Part shown: positions 24,049-32,900 of the stretch, piece by piece
Layout of the letters: every line of letters begins with the position of its first letter
How positions within the stretch are numbered: the stretch's first letter is position 1
Source of the DNA: Hahella chejuensis KCTC 2396
Lineage (GTDB): Bacteria > Pseudomonadota > Gammaproteobacteria > Pseudomonadales > Oleiphilaceae
DNA length: 64,000 bases
Reading direction: 5' to 3'
NCBI RefSeq assembly: GCF_000012985.1
Contig: NC_007645.1
Span: forward strand, 3,254,501 to 3,318,500
Program-made: the position numbers and the translations under genes
The notes under the pieces: model-generated
Seen by the model: the letters and a program-made list of their open reading frames with translations, nothing else
The model's database searches: none
What the model was told of the DNA's origin: nothing

Positions 24049-24245
24049 TTACTGCAGTGAACGCGGAGCATTGCGGATAAAACAGATACGATGGGCGACC
24101 ACTCTCACCCTTGGGAAATAGCGGGCGACCTTCTTCTCCAGCCTTTTCCAGAGAATCAGCGTATCTATTCGCTCTAGAAAGATTTCCCGGCTAACCTTAC
24201 GCTTATTATCCTGGTCTTCGGCTTCGGAGCAGCCATCTGTTCCAT
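24049..24245 (-). pseudogene. IS5-family transposase N-terminal fragment, frameshifted
   Basis: Reading leftwards from ATG at 24245 gives MEQMA. After a frame shift it continues SEAEDQDNKRKVSREIFLERIDTLILWKRLEKKVARYFPRVRV and ends in unrelated sequence at a stop at 24049. This matches the N-terminus of IS5-type DDE transposases (…KKRKTRREIFLERMDxLIPWxRLExxIxPHYPK). Only about 65 of more than 300 codons remain. I did not find terminal inverted repeats. The fragment fills most of the gene-free interval 23913-24343. Confidence 0.7.
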
Positions 24246-24343
24246 GAAAAGCATTCCTGCTGAGTCGGGCTGCCGTATTATGAATGATTCTGGGAGTTAT
24301 TCAGAGGTTCCCTGGAGGCCATTGGACGAATGAAGGTAAAACC

Positions 24344-24619
24344 ATGAAAGGCATTAACGACACTATAAAAGCTTTTATGCAACATTATGCAGAAGAATTC
24401 AAAGATTCAGAGGTTCTTCTGGTTCTCGAAAAAGAGTCGATAGAGTCAGAAAATGAAGCAAATAGCGTTTTAAACTTTCTTGATAGTATGTGCAAGAAGG
24501 TCCAAGAAGATATGGAGTCAGGAGTGGTCGTACTAAATCAGAAAGTACATACAACTGATGCGGAGAAAGTATGTGATGTGGTTGAAGACTACATTGAAGG
24601 ATTAGGGTACGAATTCTAA
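24344..24619 (+). CDS. Small acidic hypothetical protein
   Basis: The ATG at 24344 with AAGG seven bases upstream gives a 91-residue protein; an in-frame codon at 24284 is less likely. The sequence MKGINDTIKAFMQHYAEEFKDSEVLLVLEKESIESENEANSVLNFLDSMCKKVQEDMESGVVVLNQKVHTTDAEKVCDVVEDYIEGLGYEF is acidic and helical, with no recognised domain. The DNA is richer in A+T than flanking genes and lies between transposase and SnoaL-like debris, suggesting recent acquisition. Confidence 0.55.
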   Translation: MKGINDTIKAFMQHYAEEFKDSEVLLVLEKESIESENEANSVLNFLDSMCKKVQEDMESGVVVLNQKVHTTDAEKVCDVVEDYIEGLGYEF

Positions 24620-24887
24620 TCGAGTTTTTGCCCAACGATGTCTAATCTGGATGGTATTGACAGAAGCCTTAAGAAGGCGTAGAGGGGAAGCTACGGAAGA
24701 ATAGATATAAAGCTTAAAAATTAGAATTTAAGGGATATCTGAAATTAATTCGATCATCTGATTTGAATATTAAAACTGCTCGGCGCGATGGGTGTTCGCT
24801 CACCCGAAGCGCCTAGCCGCAATCTTTTTAGTCTCGTCAGTTACCATGTCAAATTACCGCCTCACACTGGATACACATCCGATTTAG

Positions 24888-24989
24888 TCGAAATTCGCGG
24901 GCAAATATGTTGTTATCTGGAAGAAGGAAGCCGGGAAATGGAAACTGCATCGGGACATTTTTAACAGCAGTGCGCCGATTCCGCAGTAA
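24888..24989 (+). pseudogene. C-terminal fragment of a SnoaL/DUF4440-like protein
   Basis: The frame SKFAGKYVVIWKKEAGKWKLHRDIFNSS ends APIPQ-stop. It closely resembles the last beta strands of DUF4440/SnoaL-like NTF2-fold proteins (GKYxVVWKKxxGxWKLHRDIWNSS). A TAG lies immediately upstream in frame, so no complete gene is possible. The remainder of 24620-25082 holds no gene I can support. Confidence 0.6.
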
Positions 24990-25082
24990 TCATACAGGCG
25001 TTTACCGTAATGTATCATCAAGGGCGATCACGCGTGCGCGACGCCCTGAACTTCTTCTTTCAGCCGCGCCGAAGCTGCATGC

Positions 25083-26663
25083 TCAGCCATCAAGGCACAC
25101 CTCTTCGCTCACTCCAATATCGTCAATAAAATCCTGATCATGGCTGACGACTAACAGGCTGCCGGTGAAATCGCGAAGCGCTTGGGCGAGCATCAGGCGG
25201 GAGTCCAGGTCCAGGTGGTTGTCGGGTTCGTCCAACAACAATAGGGTATCGCCGGGTTGATGACTGATAGCCAGCATAGCGACTTTCATCTTTTCGCCGC
25301 CGCTCAAAGTGGCTGCCGCCTGATCCGCTCGCTCTCGTCTCAGACCAATGCCCGCCAACAGCGTACGTTGATCCGTTTCCGACAAGTGCGGGCAATAATG
25401 CGCCAGATTTTCCTGTGCGGACTTGGCGCTATCCAACAGCGTGAAATGCTGATCCAGATAGCACAGGCCGGCGCGCACCTGAATCTCTCCGTGAACCGGC
25501 GACAGTCGTCCGGCGATAGCTTTCAATAAGGTGGATTTGCCGCTGCCGTTGGCGCCGGACAGGCGGATTTTTTCTCCGAAATTGACAGAGAATGTGATGT
25601 CGCTTTCCTGTTGGATATAAGGCAGACGCACTTCGGTGATATCCAGAATACGGGAGACGCGTTTCTCTGTTTGGCCCAGGGACAGGCTTTGCTGTTTGAG
25701 CATCTCATGTTGCTTGTTCAGCTTGCTGAGCTGGTCCTGAACCTGCGCCATTTGGCGGTTCTGATTACTTTCCCGGGCGCCGCCAGCGCGCTCCGCGTCC
25801 TGCTTCCTGGTGTTCAGAAGGACCTTCGCCTGACTGCCTGAGCGCGCGACCTGCTTGCCCTGGCCAGCCCGTTGTTGCGCCTTTTCCCGATTCTTTTGCA
25901 TGGTCTGGCGCATCTGTTTGATCTGCGTTTTCGCATGCTCGATGCGTCGTTCCTGACTGGCCAGCTCGTTAGCGCGCTGTTCGGCGTAAACATCATAGGC
26001 GCCGCCGTAGTGACGCACGCCGAGACTGTTCAGTTCCAGGATGTCGTCCACACAGCGCAGAATATCGCGATCATGACTGATGATCAGCACGCCGCCAGGG
26101 AAGCGCCGCATTTGCTCAACCAACCAGCGTTTGCCCTGTTCGTCCAGGTGGTTGCCTGGCTCATCGAGAATGAGATAGCCATAGTCGGATTGGAAAAGTT
26201 GATGTAGCGCGAGCCGGGTCAGCTGACCGCCGCTCAGGGCCTGACAGGGCAATAAGGGATCTACAGGCAGTCCCAGCACCGGCAGTTGCTGCTCCAGCTC
26301 TTCCCGCAGCAGCCAGTTGTCGCCGATCAACTCAAAGTCATGAGGATCGCATCCGCCCGCAGCGACGCGGGAGAGGGCTTCCAGCTTGTCGCGAACGCCC
26401 ATAAAGTCGGCGACAGTTTCATACTGAACAAGCTTTTCTTCCGCGCCAATCTGTCGCAACCAGCCAACGCGACAAAACTGCGTGACGGAACCGGAGTAGG
26501 GTTTTTTATCCCTTGTGAGCAACGCCGCCAAAACAGATTTTCCCGCCCCGTTGCGACCCACCAGACCGGTGATTTTATCGTCCAGGGTAAACGTCAGATC
26601 GGAAAACAGGGTGTCGCCGTTATCGAAGCGATAAGTTAAGTTTTGCACGCTGATACTGGCCAT
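25083..26663 (-). CDS. ABC-F family ATP-binding protein
   Basis: A 526-residue protein with two ABC cassettes and no membrane segment. The first has Walker A GLVGRNGAGKSVLAALL, signature LSGGQLTRLALHQLF and Walker B YLILDEPGNHLD. The second has LSGANGSGKSTLLKAI, LSGGEKMKVAMLAI and LLLLDEPDNHLDLD. The cassettes are joined by a charged coiled coil (ERRIEHAKTQIKQMRQTMQKNREKAQQRAGQGKQVAR…). These are the hallmarks of ABC-F proteins, which act on the ribosome in translation control or antibiotic protection. The ATG at 26663 is fixed by an ideal AGGAGG six bases upstream. It resembles the Uup/YheS-like general group; a resistance role is not shown. Confidence 0.9.
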   Translation of the reverse strand: MASISVQNLTYRFDNGDTLFSDLTFTLDDKITGLVGRNGAGKSVLAALLTRDKKPYSGSVTQFCRVGWLRQIGAEEKLVQYETVADFMGVRDKLEALSRVAAGGCDPHDFELIGDNWLLREELEQQLPVLGLPVDPLLPCQALSGGQLTRLALHQLFQSDYGYLILDEPGNHLDEQGKRWLVEQMRRFPGGVLIISHDRDILRCVDDILELNSLGVRHYGGAYDVYAEQRANELASQERRIEHAKTQIKQMRQTMQKNREKAQQRAGQGKQVARSGSQAKVLLNTRKQDAERAGGARESNQNRQMAQVQDQLSKLNKQHEMLKQQSLSLGQTEKRVSRILDITEVRLPYIQQESDITFSVNFGEKIRLSGANGSGKSTLLKAIAGRLSPVHGEIQVRAGLCYLDQHFTLLDSAKSAQENLAHYCPHLSETDQRTLLAGIGLRRERADQAAATLSGGEKMKVAMLAISHQPGDTLLLLDEPDNHLDLDSRLMLAQALRDFTGSLLVVSHDQDFIDDIGVSEEVCLDG

Positions 26664-26847
26664 AAAACCTCCTGTCAATGGCGGAAAGAGGCGCGCCTTG
26701 AGATAACGCCCGGAATAGTTCCCTGATGAAGGCTGGGCGAAAATGGCGTTGGGCGGCGCGCGGAAAAAACCGGGAGTAGAGTAGCCCAAACCGGTTTTTG
26801 TTGCTATAGCTAACTCATTAACAAATATAGATATTTCATTTAAAACT

Positions 26848-26894
26848 GTCGTTGCAGACAAATAGAAGGAAGCTATTTGTCTGCCTGATTAATA
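26848..26894. repeat. Dispersed 47-bp stem-loop repeat, copy 2
   Basis: Perfect 12-bp arms GCAGACAAATAG (26854-26865) and CTATTTGTCTGC (26873-26884) flank the loop AAGGAAG, with the same borders GTCGTT and CTGATTAATA as copies 1 and 3. It lies between the ABC-F gene and the tail-collar operon in the 381-bp interval 26664-27044. Confidence 0.9.
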
Positions 26895-27007
26895 GTTATT
26901 TGCCTGAGAGCACATGCAGAGTTCGTGAGAAAGAATCTGGTCGCTGAGCTTTGTGAGGTGTCAGGTGAAAATACACTTGAGAAAATGGCGCCTTGGATAA
27001 GAAGCGA

Positions 27008-27030
27008 AAGGGCGCATAGCGCCCTTTTTT
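27008..27030. terminator. Hairpin after the tail-collar operon
   Basis: AAGGGCGC (27008-27015) and GCGCCCTT (27019-27026) form a perfect stem with a 3-base loop. A T-run follows on the plus strand and a shorter T-stretch on the minus strand. It lies 15 bp past the last tail-collar stop (27045). Confidence 0.7.
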
Positions 27031-27044
27031 GCGGCGTATGTTGA

Positions 27045-27575
27045 TTAATTGCGCTGTGGAAACACTCCGTCTAGTGCAATGCAAAATGGTATGGACAGAT
27101 AGGGCTGTTTATTTTCATGCCCTGCCGATGCGCCAGTGACTGCAAGCATCTGGTTAGACATGGTAACCAGCGTACCCAAAGGAGGTTGCTTGTAGTCTGG
27201 TTGGGCGTCGCCTCCCTGATACGCAAATAACTGGTTCCCAGGTTCAGGGGTGGTTCCTGCGCTTGTAACGGCGCTTAGCGTATGATTATGAGAGGGAATT
27301 TGACTGGACGTCAGCTGGATCGTAGAGGCGCCGCCGCTTTGCCCTGGTTGGTAACTACTTAGCCCGACACCTGTCCCCCAGGCGATTGGGGCTCGCCCCT
27401 CCAGGTTTGGAAGTCCGAAAGTAGTGCTGCCATTTCCTCCGTAAAGAGTGCCAATGACGGCATATAACCCTGGGTTTTGGTTAATCGGATAGATTTGTCC
27501 GCTGCAGTACGCCCAGTTTGCAGGTGCGAATTGATAGGTGAACATGCGGATTTCGCCGTAAAACGGTTCAGACAT
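27045..27575 (-). CDS. Tail-collar domain protein (third gene of trio)
   Basis: A 176-residue protein of the phage tail-collar / microcystin-dependent-protein type: MSEPFYGEIRMFTYQFAPANWAYCSGQIYPINQNPGLYAVIGTLYGGNGSTTFGLPNLEGRAPIAWGTG, ending QPYLSIPFCIALDGVFPQRN. The GEIRMF, W-x-C-x-GQ, LYxxIGTxYGGxGxTTFxLPxLxGRxP and terminal FPxRN signatures are shared by all three tandem genes. Such proteins form trimeric tips on tail-like structures, but small clusters without other phage genes are common in free-living bacteria and their function is unsettled. It begins 18 bp after the second gene of the trio. Confidence 0.88.
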   Translation of the reverse strand: MSEPFYGEIRMFTYQFAPANWAYCSGQIYPINQNPGLYAVIGTLYGGNGSTTFGLPNLEGRAPIAWGTGVGLSSYQPGQSGGASTIQLTSSQIPSHNHTLSAVTSAGTTPEPGNQLFAYQGGDAQPDYKQPPLGTLVTMSNQMLAVTGASAGHENKQPYLSIPFCIALDGVFPQRN

Positions 27576-27593
27576 GGCTCCTTGCTCCTATAG

Positions 27594-28121
27594 TTAGTTG
27601 CGGGTCGGGTAGGTCCCGGACATGGAAATAATAAAAGCCAGTGCGAGATAAGGCATGATGTTGGAGTGGGCTCCACCTCCGCTGTTGTTTCCGATCGCTT
27701 GTGGCGATAAGGTCGTGATGCCTGTCGGGTCTGTCGTCGTTGTATAGAAACTGATGGCGGTGACCCCTGTCACCTGGTTTGATGGACTGACATTCACCGT
27801 CACTGCGTTGTTAGACGCCTGCAGGGCGTGCGTATGAGGAGGGATATTCGCCATGGTCAGCGTCACCGTTTCCGTACCCGTGGCGCTGCCCAGCGGTCGA
27901 GTGGTCAACCCCGTCCCGGTTCCAGTGTGAATGGGCGCGCGCCCTCGCATGTCCGGTAGCGCAAAATTTACCGCTCCGTCTCCGCCGTAGGCTATTCCTA
28001 ACAAGCTATATAGGGCGGACTGCTGCGCGATGGTAAGGATTTCTCCGTTACAAAAACTCCATTGCTGCGGAACATAAGCCCCCGCAAACATTCTGATTTC
28101 ACCAAGAAAAGAATCTGACAT
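27594..28121 (-). CDS. Tail-collar domain protein (second gene of trio)
   Basis: A 175-residue paralogue of its neighbours: MSDSFLGEIRMFAGAYVPQQWSFCNGEILTIAQQSALYSLLGIAYGGDGAVNFALPDMRGRAPIHTGTG, ending YLALAFIISMSGTYPTRN. The central part (TETVTLTMANIPPHTHALQASNNAVTVNVSP) carries the IPxHxH motif characteristic of tail-collar and short-tail-fibre proteins. It starts 21 bp after the first gene of the trio and is followed at 18 bp by the third, so all three are one transcript. No signal peptide is present, so export would need a dedicated route. Confidence 0.88.
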   Translation of the reverse strand: MSDSFLGEIRMFAGAYVPQQWSFCNGEILTIAQQSALYSLLGIAYGGDGAVNFALPDMRGRAPIHTGTGTGLTTRPLGSATGTETVTLTMANIPPHTHALQASNNAVTVNVSPSNQVTGVTAISFYTTTTDPTGITTLSPQAIGNNSGGGAHSNIMPYLALAFIISMSGTYPTRN

Positions 28122-28142
28122 GATGCATCTCCTTTGCTGTGA

Positions 28143-28658
28143 CTAGTTGCGTTGAGGGTATGCGCCGGATAACGCGATACAGAAATTAATTGTCAGTGAC
28201 GGCTGCATGTTCGCGTGAGGCGTTACGCTGCCGCTGCTGCCGCCATTTAAGCCAATCGCTTGCGAGTTCATCGTCGTCAGGTTGTCCGCAGGGCAGTAAA
28301 TATCTGGTGTTTCAGCCAGTATGCGGTCGCTTTTGGGGCCGCCTTTATCCGCGGGAGACGATGAGGCGTAGACGGGATGGTTGTGAGCCCCCATGGTGGA
28401 CTCAGTAATAGTAACTTGCTCTAACCCGCCGGTGACGCCTACTTGGGAGGAATATGACGCGCCGAGATGAACTGGCGTTCGCCCACGAAGATCCGGTAGC
28501 GCATAGGTGGATGTGCCGTTGCCGCCGAAGTAAATACCAATGAGAGAATACAATGCCTGGTTCTGGGTGATTTGCTGGATCTGGCCATCGCATTGCGCCC
28601 AGTCTTCAGGCGGAAAGCCAAATCCCATCATGCTTATTTGTCCGATATACGGAGTCAT
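28143..28658 (-). CDS. Tail-collar domain protein (first gene of trio)
   Basis: The ATG at 28658 with AAGGAG nine bases upstream gives a 171-residue protein; upstream in-frame codons lack support. MTPYIGQISMMGFGFPPEDWAQCDGQIQQITQNQALYSLIGIYFGGNGTSTYALPDLRGRTPVHLG is the tail-collar N-terminus, followed by ITESTMGAHNHPVYASSSP and the conserved end LTINFCIALSGAYPQRN. It is the promoter-proximal member of a three-gene operon, divergent from a sulfotransferase and, beyond it, the giant adhesin. I infer that these genes form one surface-structure module. Confidence 0.87.
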   Translation of the reverse strand: MTPYIGQISMMGFGFPPEDWAQCDGQIQQITQNQALYSLIGIYFGGNGTSTYALPDLRGRTPVHLGASYSSQVGVTGGLEQVTITESTMGAHNHPVYASSSPADKGGPKSDRILAETPDIYCPADNLTTMNSQAIGLNGGSSGSVTPHANMQPSLTINFCIALSGAYPQRN

Positions 28659-29047
28659 TGAGGCGTCTCCTTGTTTGATCCTTGTACAGCCCCGTTGCGC
28701 CGACAGGGCGTCAGCCAACAGGTGGCTATCGAGAGTACTAAACAGCCGGAATAGTCTGCATTTAAGGCAATGCATACGGGGAAGATTAGTTGACGTTTTT
28801 TTAGGCGGCAAGAAAGTCGAAGGTTTGCTGATGGCCTACATGCCACTGCCTCTGCAGGTCGTAAGTCGACTTTGTAATCGCTTCTTCGTCATTTGGTAAT
28901 TTCTTTTTGCCGCGCCCTTGCGAAATAGCTGGGTGCTCTATACTTGCTCATAATCTGAACACAATAAAATCAGATCGAGATTGAGCAGTGGCCCTCTCGG
29001 GATAGAGGCCATATATCGTTCTTGGGCTGGGAGACAGTCATTATTTC
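28659..29047. other. Divergent intergenic region, no gene seen
   Basis: These 389 bp separate the tail-collar operon from the sulfotransferase and must hold both promoters. A weak plus-strand promoter candidate is TTGCGA (28918) with TATACT (28939) at 15-bp spacing. I see no convincing coding frame. Confidence 0.4.
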
Positions 29048-29869
29048 ATGGAAAGCCAGGTTCACTTCATTGCAGGCTTGCCCCGGTCAGGGTCTACGCT
29101 TCTATCCGGTATTTTCAGACAAAACCCCCGTTTTTACGCCGCAATCAGCAGCCCGGTTTGCGCCCTGATGAGTGGTTGTCTGGAGCAAATGGGGGCGGAG
29201 TCGGAGTTCTATACGCTGTTTGATGAGAATCGGCGCAAGCTGATCTGCAGGGGGATTTTTGACGCCTATTATCAACCGAATTCGGACTATGCCCTGATTT
29301 TTGACACTAATCGCATGTGGCCCGCACGTCTGCATCAGCTTGTGGAGCTGTTTGATAACTTCAAAGTGATCTGCTGCGTGCGTAATCCGGCTTGGGTCAT
29401 GGATAGTTTTGAAAGGGTGTGTCGCTCCAATCCTTTTGAATACAGCCGCATGTTTAACCCGCAAAGTCGGCAGACTGTTTATACCCGGTGTGAAGCGCTT
29501 GCGGCGGAAAGCGGTTCGGTAGGTATGGCGTTGACGGCGCTGAAAGAAGCGTTCTATGGCGAGTTATCTGAGCGGCTGTTATTGATCGACTACGATCTGT
29601 TAACCCAATACCCGCAGAAAACCATCTCTCTCCTGTATCAGTTTATTGGCCAGCGAGAGTTCCCTCATGATTTTAACCATGTTGAGTTCGACGCTGATGA
29701 GTTTGATCACGCCATTGGCGTAAAAGGCCTGCACAGGGTGAGAAAGAAAGTGGAGTTCCGCCCCAGGCCCAGCATTTTGCCCCCCGATCTTTTCAAGAAA
29801 TACAGTGAGTTGGCGTTCTGGCTTGATACCTCAGGGACCAATGCGAGTTGCATCGCGCCCAGGCAATAA
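29048..29869 (+). CDS. Sulfotransferase family protein
   Basis: A 273-residue cytoplasmic protein. HFIAGLPRSGSTLLSGIF at residues 6-23 is the PAPS 5'-phosphosulfate loop, and VICCVRNPAWVMDSFERV is the 3'-phosphate-binding segment with its conserved Arg and Ser. LLLIDYDLLTQYPQKTISLLYQFIG is the family's typical 'yEdL..dp...l..i..Flg' helix. It would transfer sulfate from PAPS to a sugar or tyrosine. It lies between the tail-collar trio and the giant adhesin, so either product could be its substrate; that is inference. The ribosome-binding site is weak (GGGAG about 14 bases upstream). Confidence 0.85.
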   Translation: MESQVHFIAGLPRSGSTLLSGIFRQNPRFYAAISSPVCALMSGCLEQMGAESEFYTLFDENRRKLICRGIFDAYYQPNSDYALIFDTNRMWPARLHQLVELFDNFKVICCVRNPAWVMDSFERVCRSNPFEYSRMFNPQSRQTVYTRCEALAAESGSVGMALTALKEAFYGELSERLLLIDYDLLTQYPQKTISLLYQFIGQREFPHDFNHVEFDADEFDHAIGVKGLHRVRKKVEFRPRPSILPPDLFKKYSELAFWLDTSGTNASCIAPRQ

Positions 29870-29932
29870 CGGCGTCAGGCGAAGGTTATGGTTTACACCG
29901 ACATCCGTGATGTCCGATAGCGAGTCAGGCTT

Positions 29933-32900
29933 ATGAGCAGATTTCTGTTGAATGGATTGACCTCCGTCTTTGTTTCGCTGGGACTGACCGGCGCTTCACA
30001 CGCCGCAGGCGGCGGGTATTCCTACCAGGGCGGTCGCAGGGGAAGTTCCAGGGGCGCCGACTCAGGTCTCATGACTCTGGCTTCCGTTGACGCTCTCTCC
30101 GTAAGGGAGGTGCTGAGGGCGGGATGGAAGCGCGATGGGACAAAGCCTGCCGGAGCTGATGAACTGGAAATCACAAACGCCGCCGCTATCCGAGAGTTGG
30201 TGATCATCGACGACGCCGTGCCGGAAAAGCGCAGAATCTATGAAAAGCTGGAGCCAGGCGTGGCGTTTGCGACGTTGCGTCCAGGCGAGGATGGGCTGGC
30301 GCAATTGAGGGCGATTTTATCCCGCTATCGCGACCTGCGGGCTCTGCATGTTTTTTCTCATGCCGAAGACGGTGCGCTTTACCTTGGCGACAGCGTGGTG
30401 ACCAAGGAGACGTTAAGTCGGGAAATCAATACGCTGGCGTCTCTGGACCAGGCGATGCAGGACGGCGCCGACGTCATGTTCTATGGCTGCAATCTGGCCC
30501 AGAGTGAAAAAGGAGAAGCGCTGCTGGAATTGGTGTCCGCCAAGGCCCGTGTGGATGTCGCCGCCTCTGACGACCTTACTGGCGCGGAGCGACTCGGCGG
30601 CGACTGGGACCTTGAAATCAAAAAAGGCGATATTGACGCCAAACCGCGTTTCGATTCCATCGCCATGGTGGATTTCACTGCCGTATTGCCCTATACCGGC
30701 ACGCTGGGGCTGGGCGGCGTAACCCCGGGGTACGCCAACGCCAAGAGCTATACGATCGGCGGCACTTCTTACACCATAAAATTCAAATCCGGCGGCAGCG
30801 GCTCCAAAGATCTGTACAACTACAACGCAGGGTATATTTACATCGGCACCAGAGACTCCACGCAAACCTCGTCGAGTGTCTATTTCACCAGTGGAGAAAC
30901 GTTCTCCCTTAACAGCCTGTACGTCTATCACGGTTTCGGCGCGCCGACCAAAACCATCAGAATTACCTCCAGTAAAGGAGGAACTCAGGACTCGACTGGC
31001 CCGGTGGCGGCAAGCACAGGGGCCACAATCAATTTTTCCGGCGCACAGTGGACGGACATCACCAGTTTTACGGTGCAATACTCAGACAATGCGAGTCTGG
31101 ATTGGCTGAAGCTGGATAACATCAGCATCGCCAATCTTCAGAGCAGTATGGACTCTGACGGAACCCTGACGGCCTCCGCCGTCGTTACGGAACCTGTGGG
31201 GTTAAGCTCCACCGTGGACACAATCGGGGAGGCGGTGGATCTATTTGACTTCACCCTGACGGATGGCGGGGGCGGGGATGGCCTGCCCATGACCGTCAGT
31301 CAGGTCGTCCTGAATGTCACCGGAACCAGCTCGGATACGGAGCGGGGCAATATTATCTGGCGTCTGAATGGGAATGACGCCAGCTTTGTCGCCGGCAGCT
31401 ATAACGGCGTTTCGGACACCATCACTTTTTCCAGCCTGAGCATTTCCGTTGCGGACAATACTAGCGAAACCTACACAGTCAGTGGTTATTACGGTACGCC
31501 CACCGGTTTAACTGAAGATCACACCGTTATCCTCAGTGTGGACGGCGATAGCGATCTTGTCGTGGGATCATCCGGCACGCAGATGGCGAGCGGGCAAAGC
31601 GCCGTCACCAATGGCTCCGGCGCAACCTTGGATGTCACCGCTTCCAAGCTGACGTTTTCGACGCAGCCAGCAGGCTCAACCTCAGGCTCGGCGCTGACCA
31701 CGCAACCGGTCGTGGCGGCGACGGATATTTTCAGTAATGTGGATGTGGATTACGCCAGCAACATCAGTCTGTCGGAATCCAGCAGCGGCTTTTTGTCCGG
31801 CACAACGACAATGACTCCCGTCAGCGGCGTAGCCACTTTCACAAACGTGGCCTACACCGCTTCAGCGGACCAGGAAAACTTCGCTTTGACCGCCGCCGCT
31901 TCCGGGCTCAGTGACGGGACATCCAACACCGTCACTTCAGACGTGGTGGCGACCCAGCTGAGATTCTCCACACAGCCGGCGCCGACCAGCATTGATAGCG
32001 GCTCTTCCACCAGCTTCACGACGGTTCCGGTGGTGCAGGCGGTGGATGGCGCCAATACGTTGGATGTCGGTTACAGCACGGATATCGTGCTAAGCGTAAC
32101 GGACCCCAACGATAGCGTGCTGGATGGGACCGTCAACAGCCTGTCTGGAAGCGGCGATGGCGACGGTTCCGGAACTACGGTGACGCTTACGCCCAGCAGC
32201 GGTTCCGTCACCTATACCAATCTGGCGTTGCAGTACACCAATGGCGGCGCGACCGATACCATTGCGCTGCGAGCCGCCTCGGGCGGGCTAAGCAGCGCGA
32301 ACAGCTCGTCCATCACCTCTACTGTGAATAACGCCCCCGTCATCTCCAATCTAAACGGCGATTCCGTTTCATGGGCCGGCGTCGGGGGAACCGTGAATCT
32401 CGACGCCGGCGGCGACGCCGGCGGCAGCGATACGGAGCTGGATGCGCTCAACGGCGGCAATGGCGACTATTCCGGCGGGACGTTGACCGTACAACGGGTT
32501 GGCGGCGCCGTCACCAGCGATCTGTTCGGGTTTGACGTCGACGGTGCTGCGTTTTCCGTCAATGGCAGTGATCTGCAATCATTTGGGCAAAGCTTCGCCT
32601 CATTCACCAACGCCAATGGCGTTTTGTCGATCACGTTTAACAGCTCCAGCACGGCGGCCACGACGGCGCTGGTGTCGAATGTGATAAGCCGGATCACCTA
32701 CCGCAACGATACGCCCGGAGGAGACGCCTCAGTCCGCTTCACCTTAAGCGATGGCTCCAAATCCACCACTGCGGACGCCAGTGTGCAGTCCGACAGCATT
32801 TACATCACCAATACCACTGATACGGCCTCCATTGACCGGACCGATGGCGTGAGTTTCAGCGAAGCCATCGCCATCGCCAATGCGGACGGAACCGGTACTC

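Noticed and set aside
24907-25137. 76-codon plus-strand frame before the ABC-F gene
   Set aside because: The adjacent frame encodes a clear SnoaL-like C-terminus over the same bases, so this frame is an artefact of the decayed gene.
27045-28658. Prophage based on three tail-collar proteins
   Set aside because: No capsid, portal, terminase, integrase or lysis gene is present. Tail-collar trios occur alone in many free-living bacteria.
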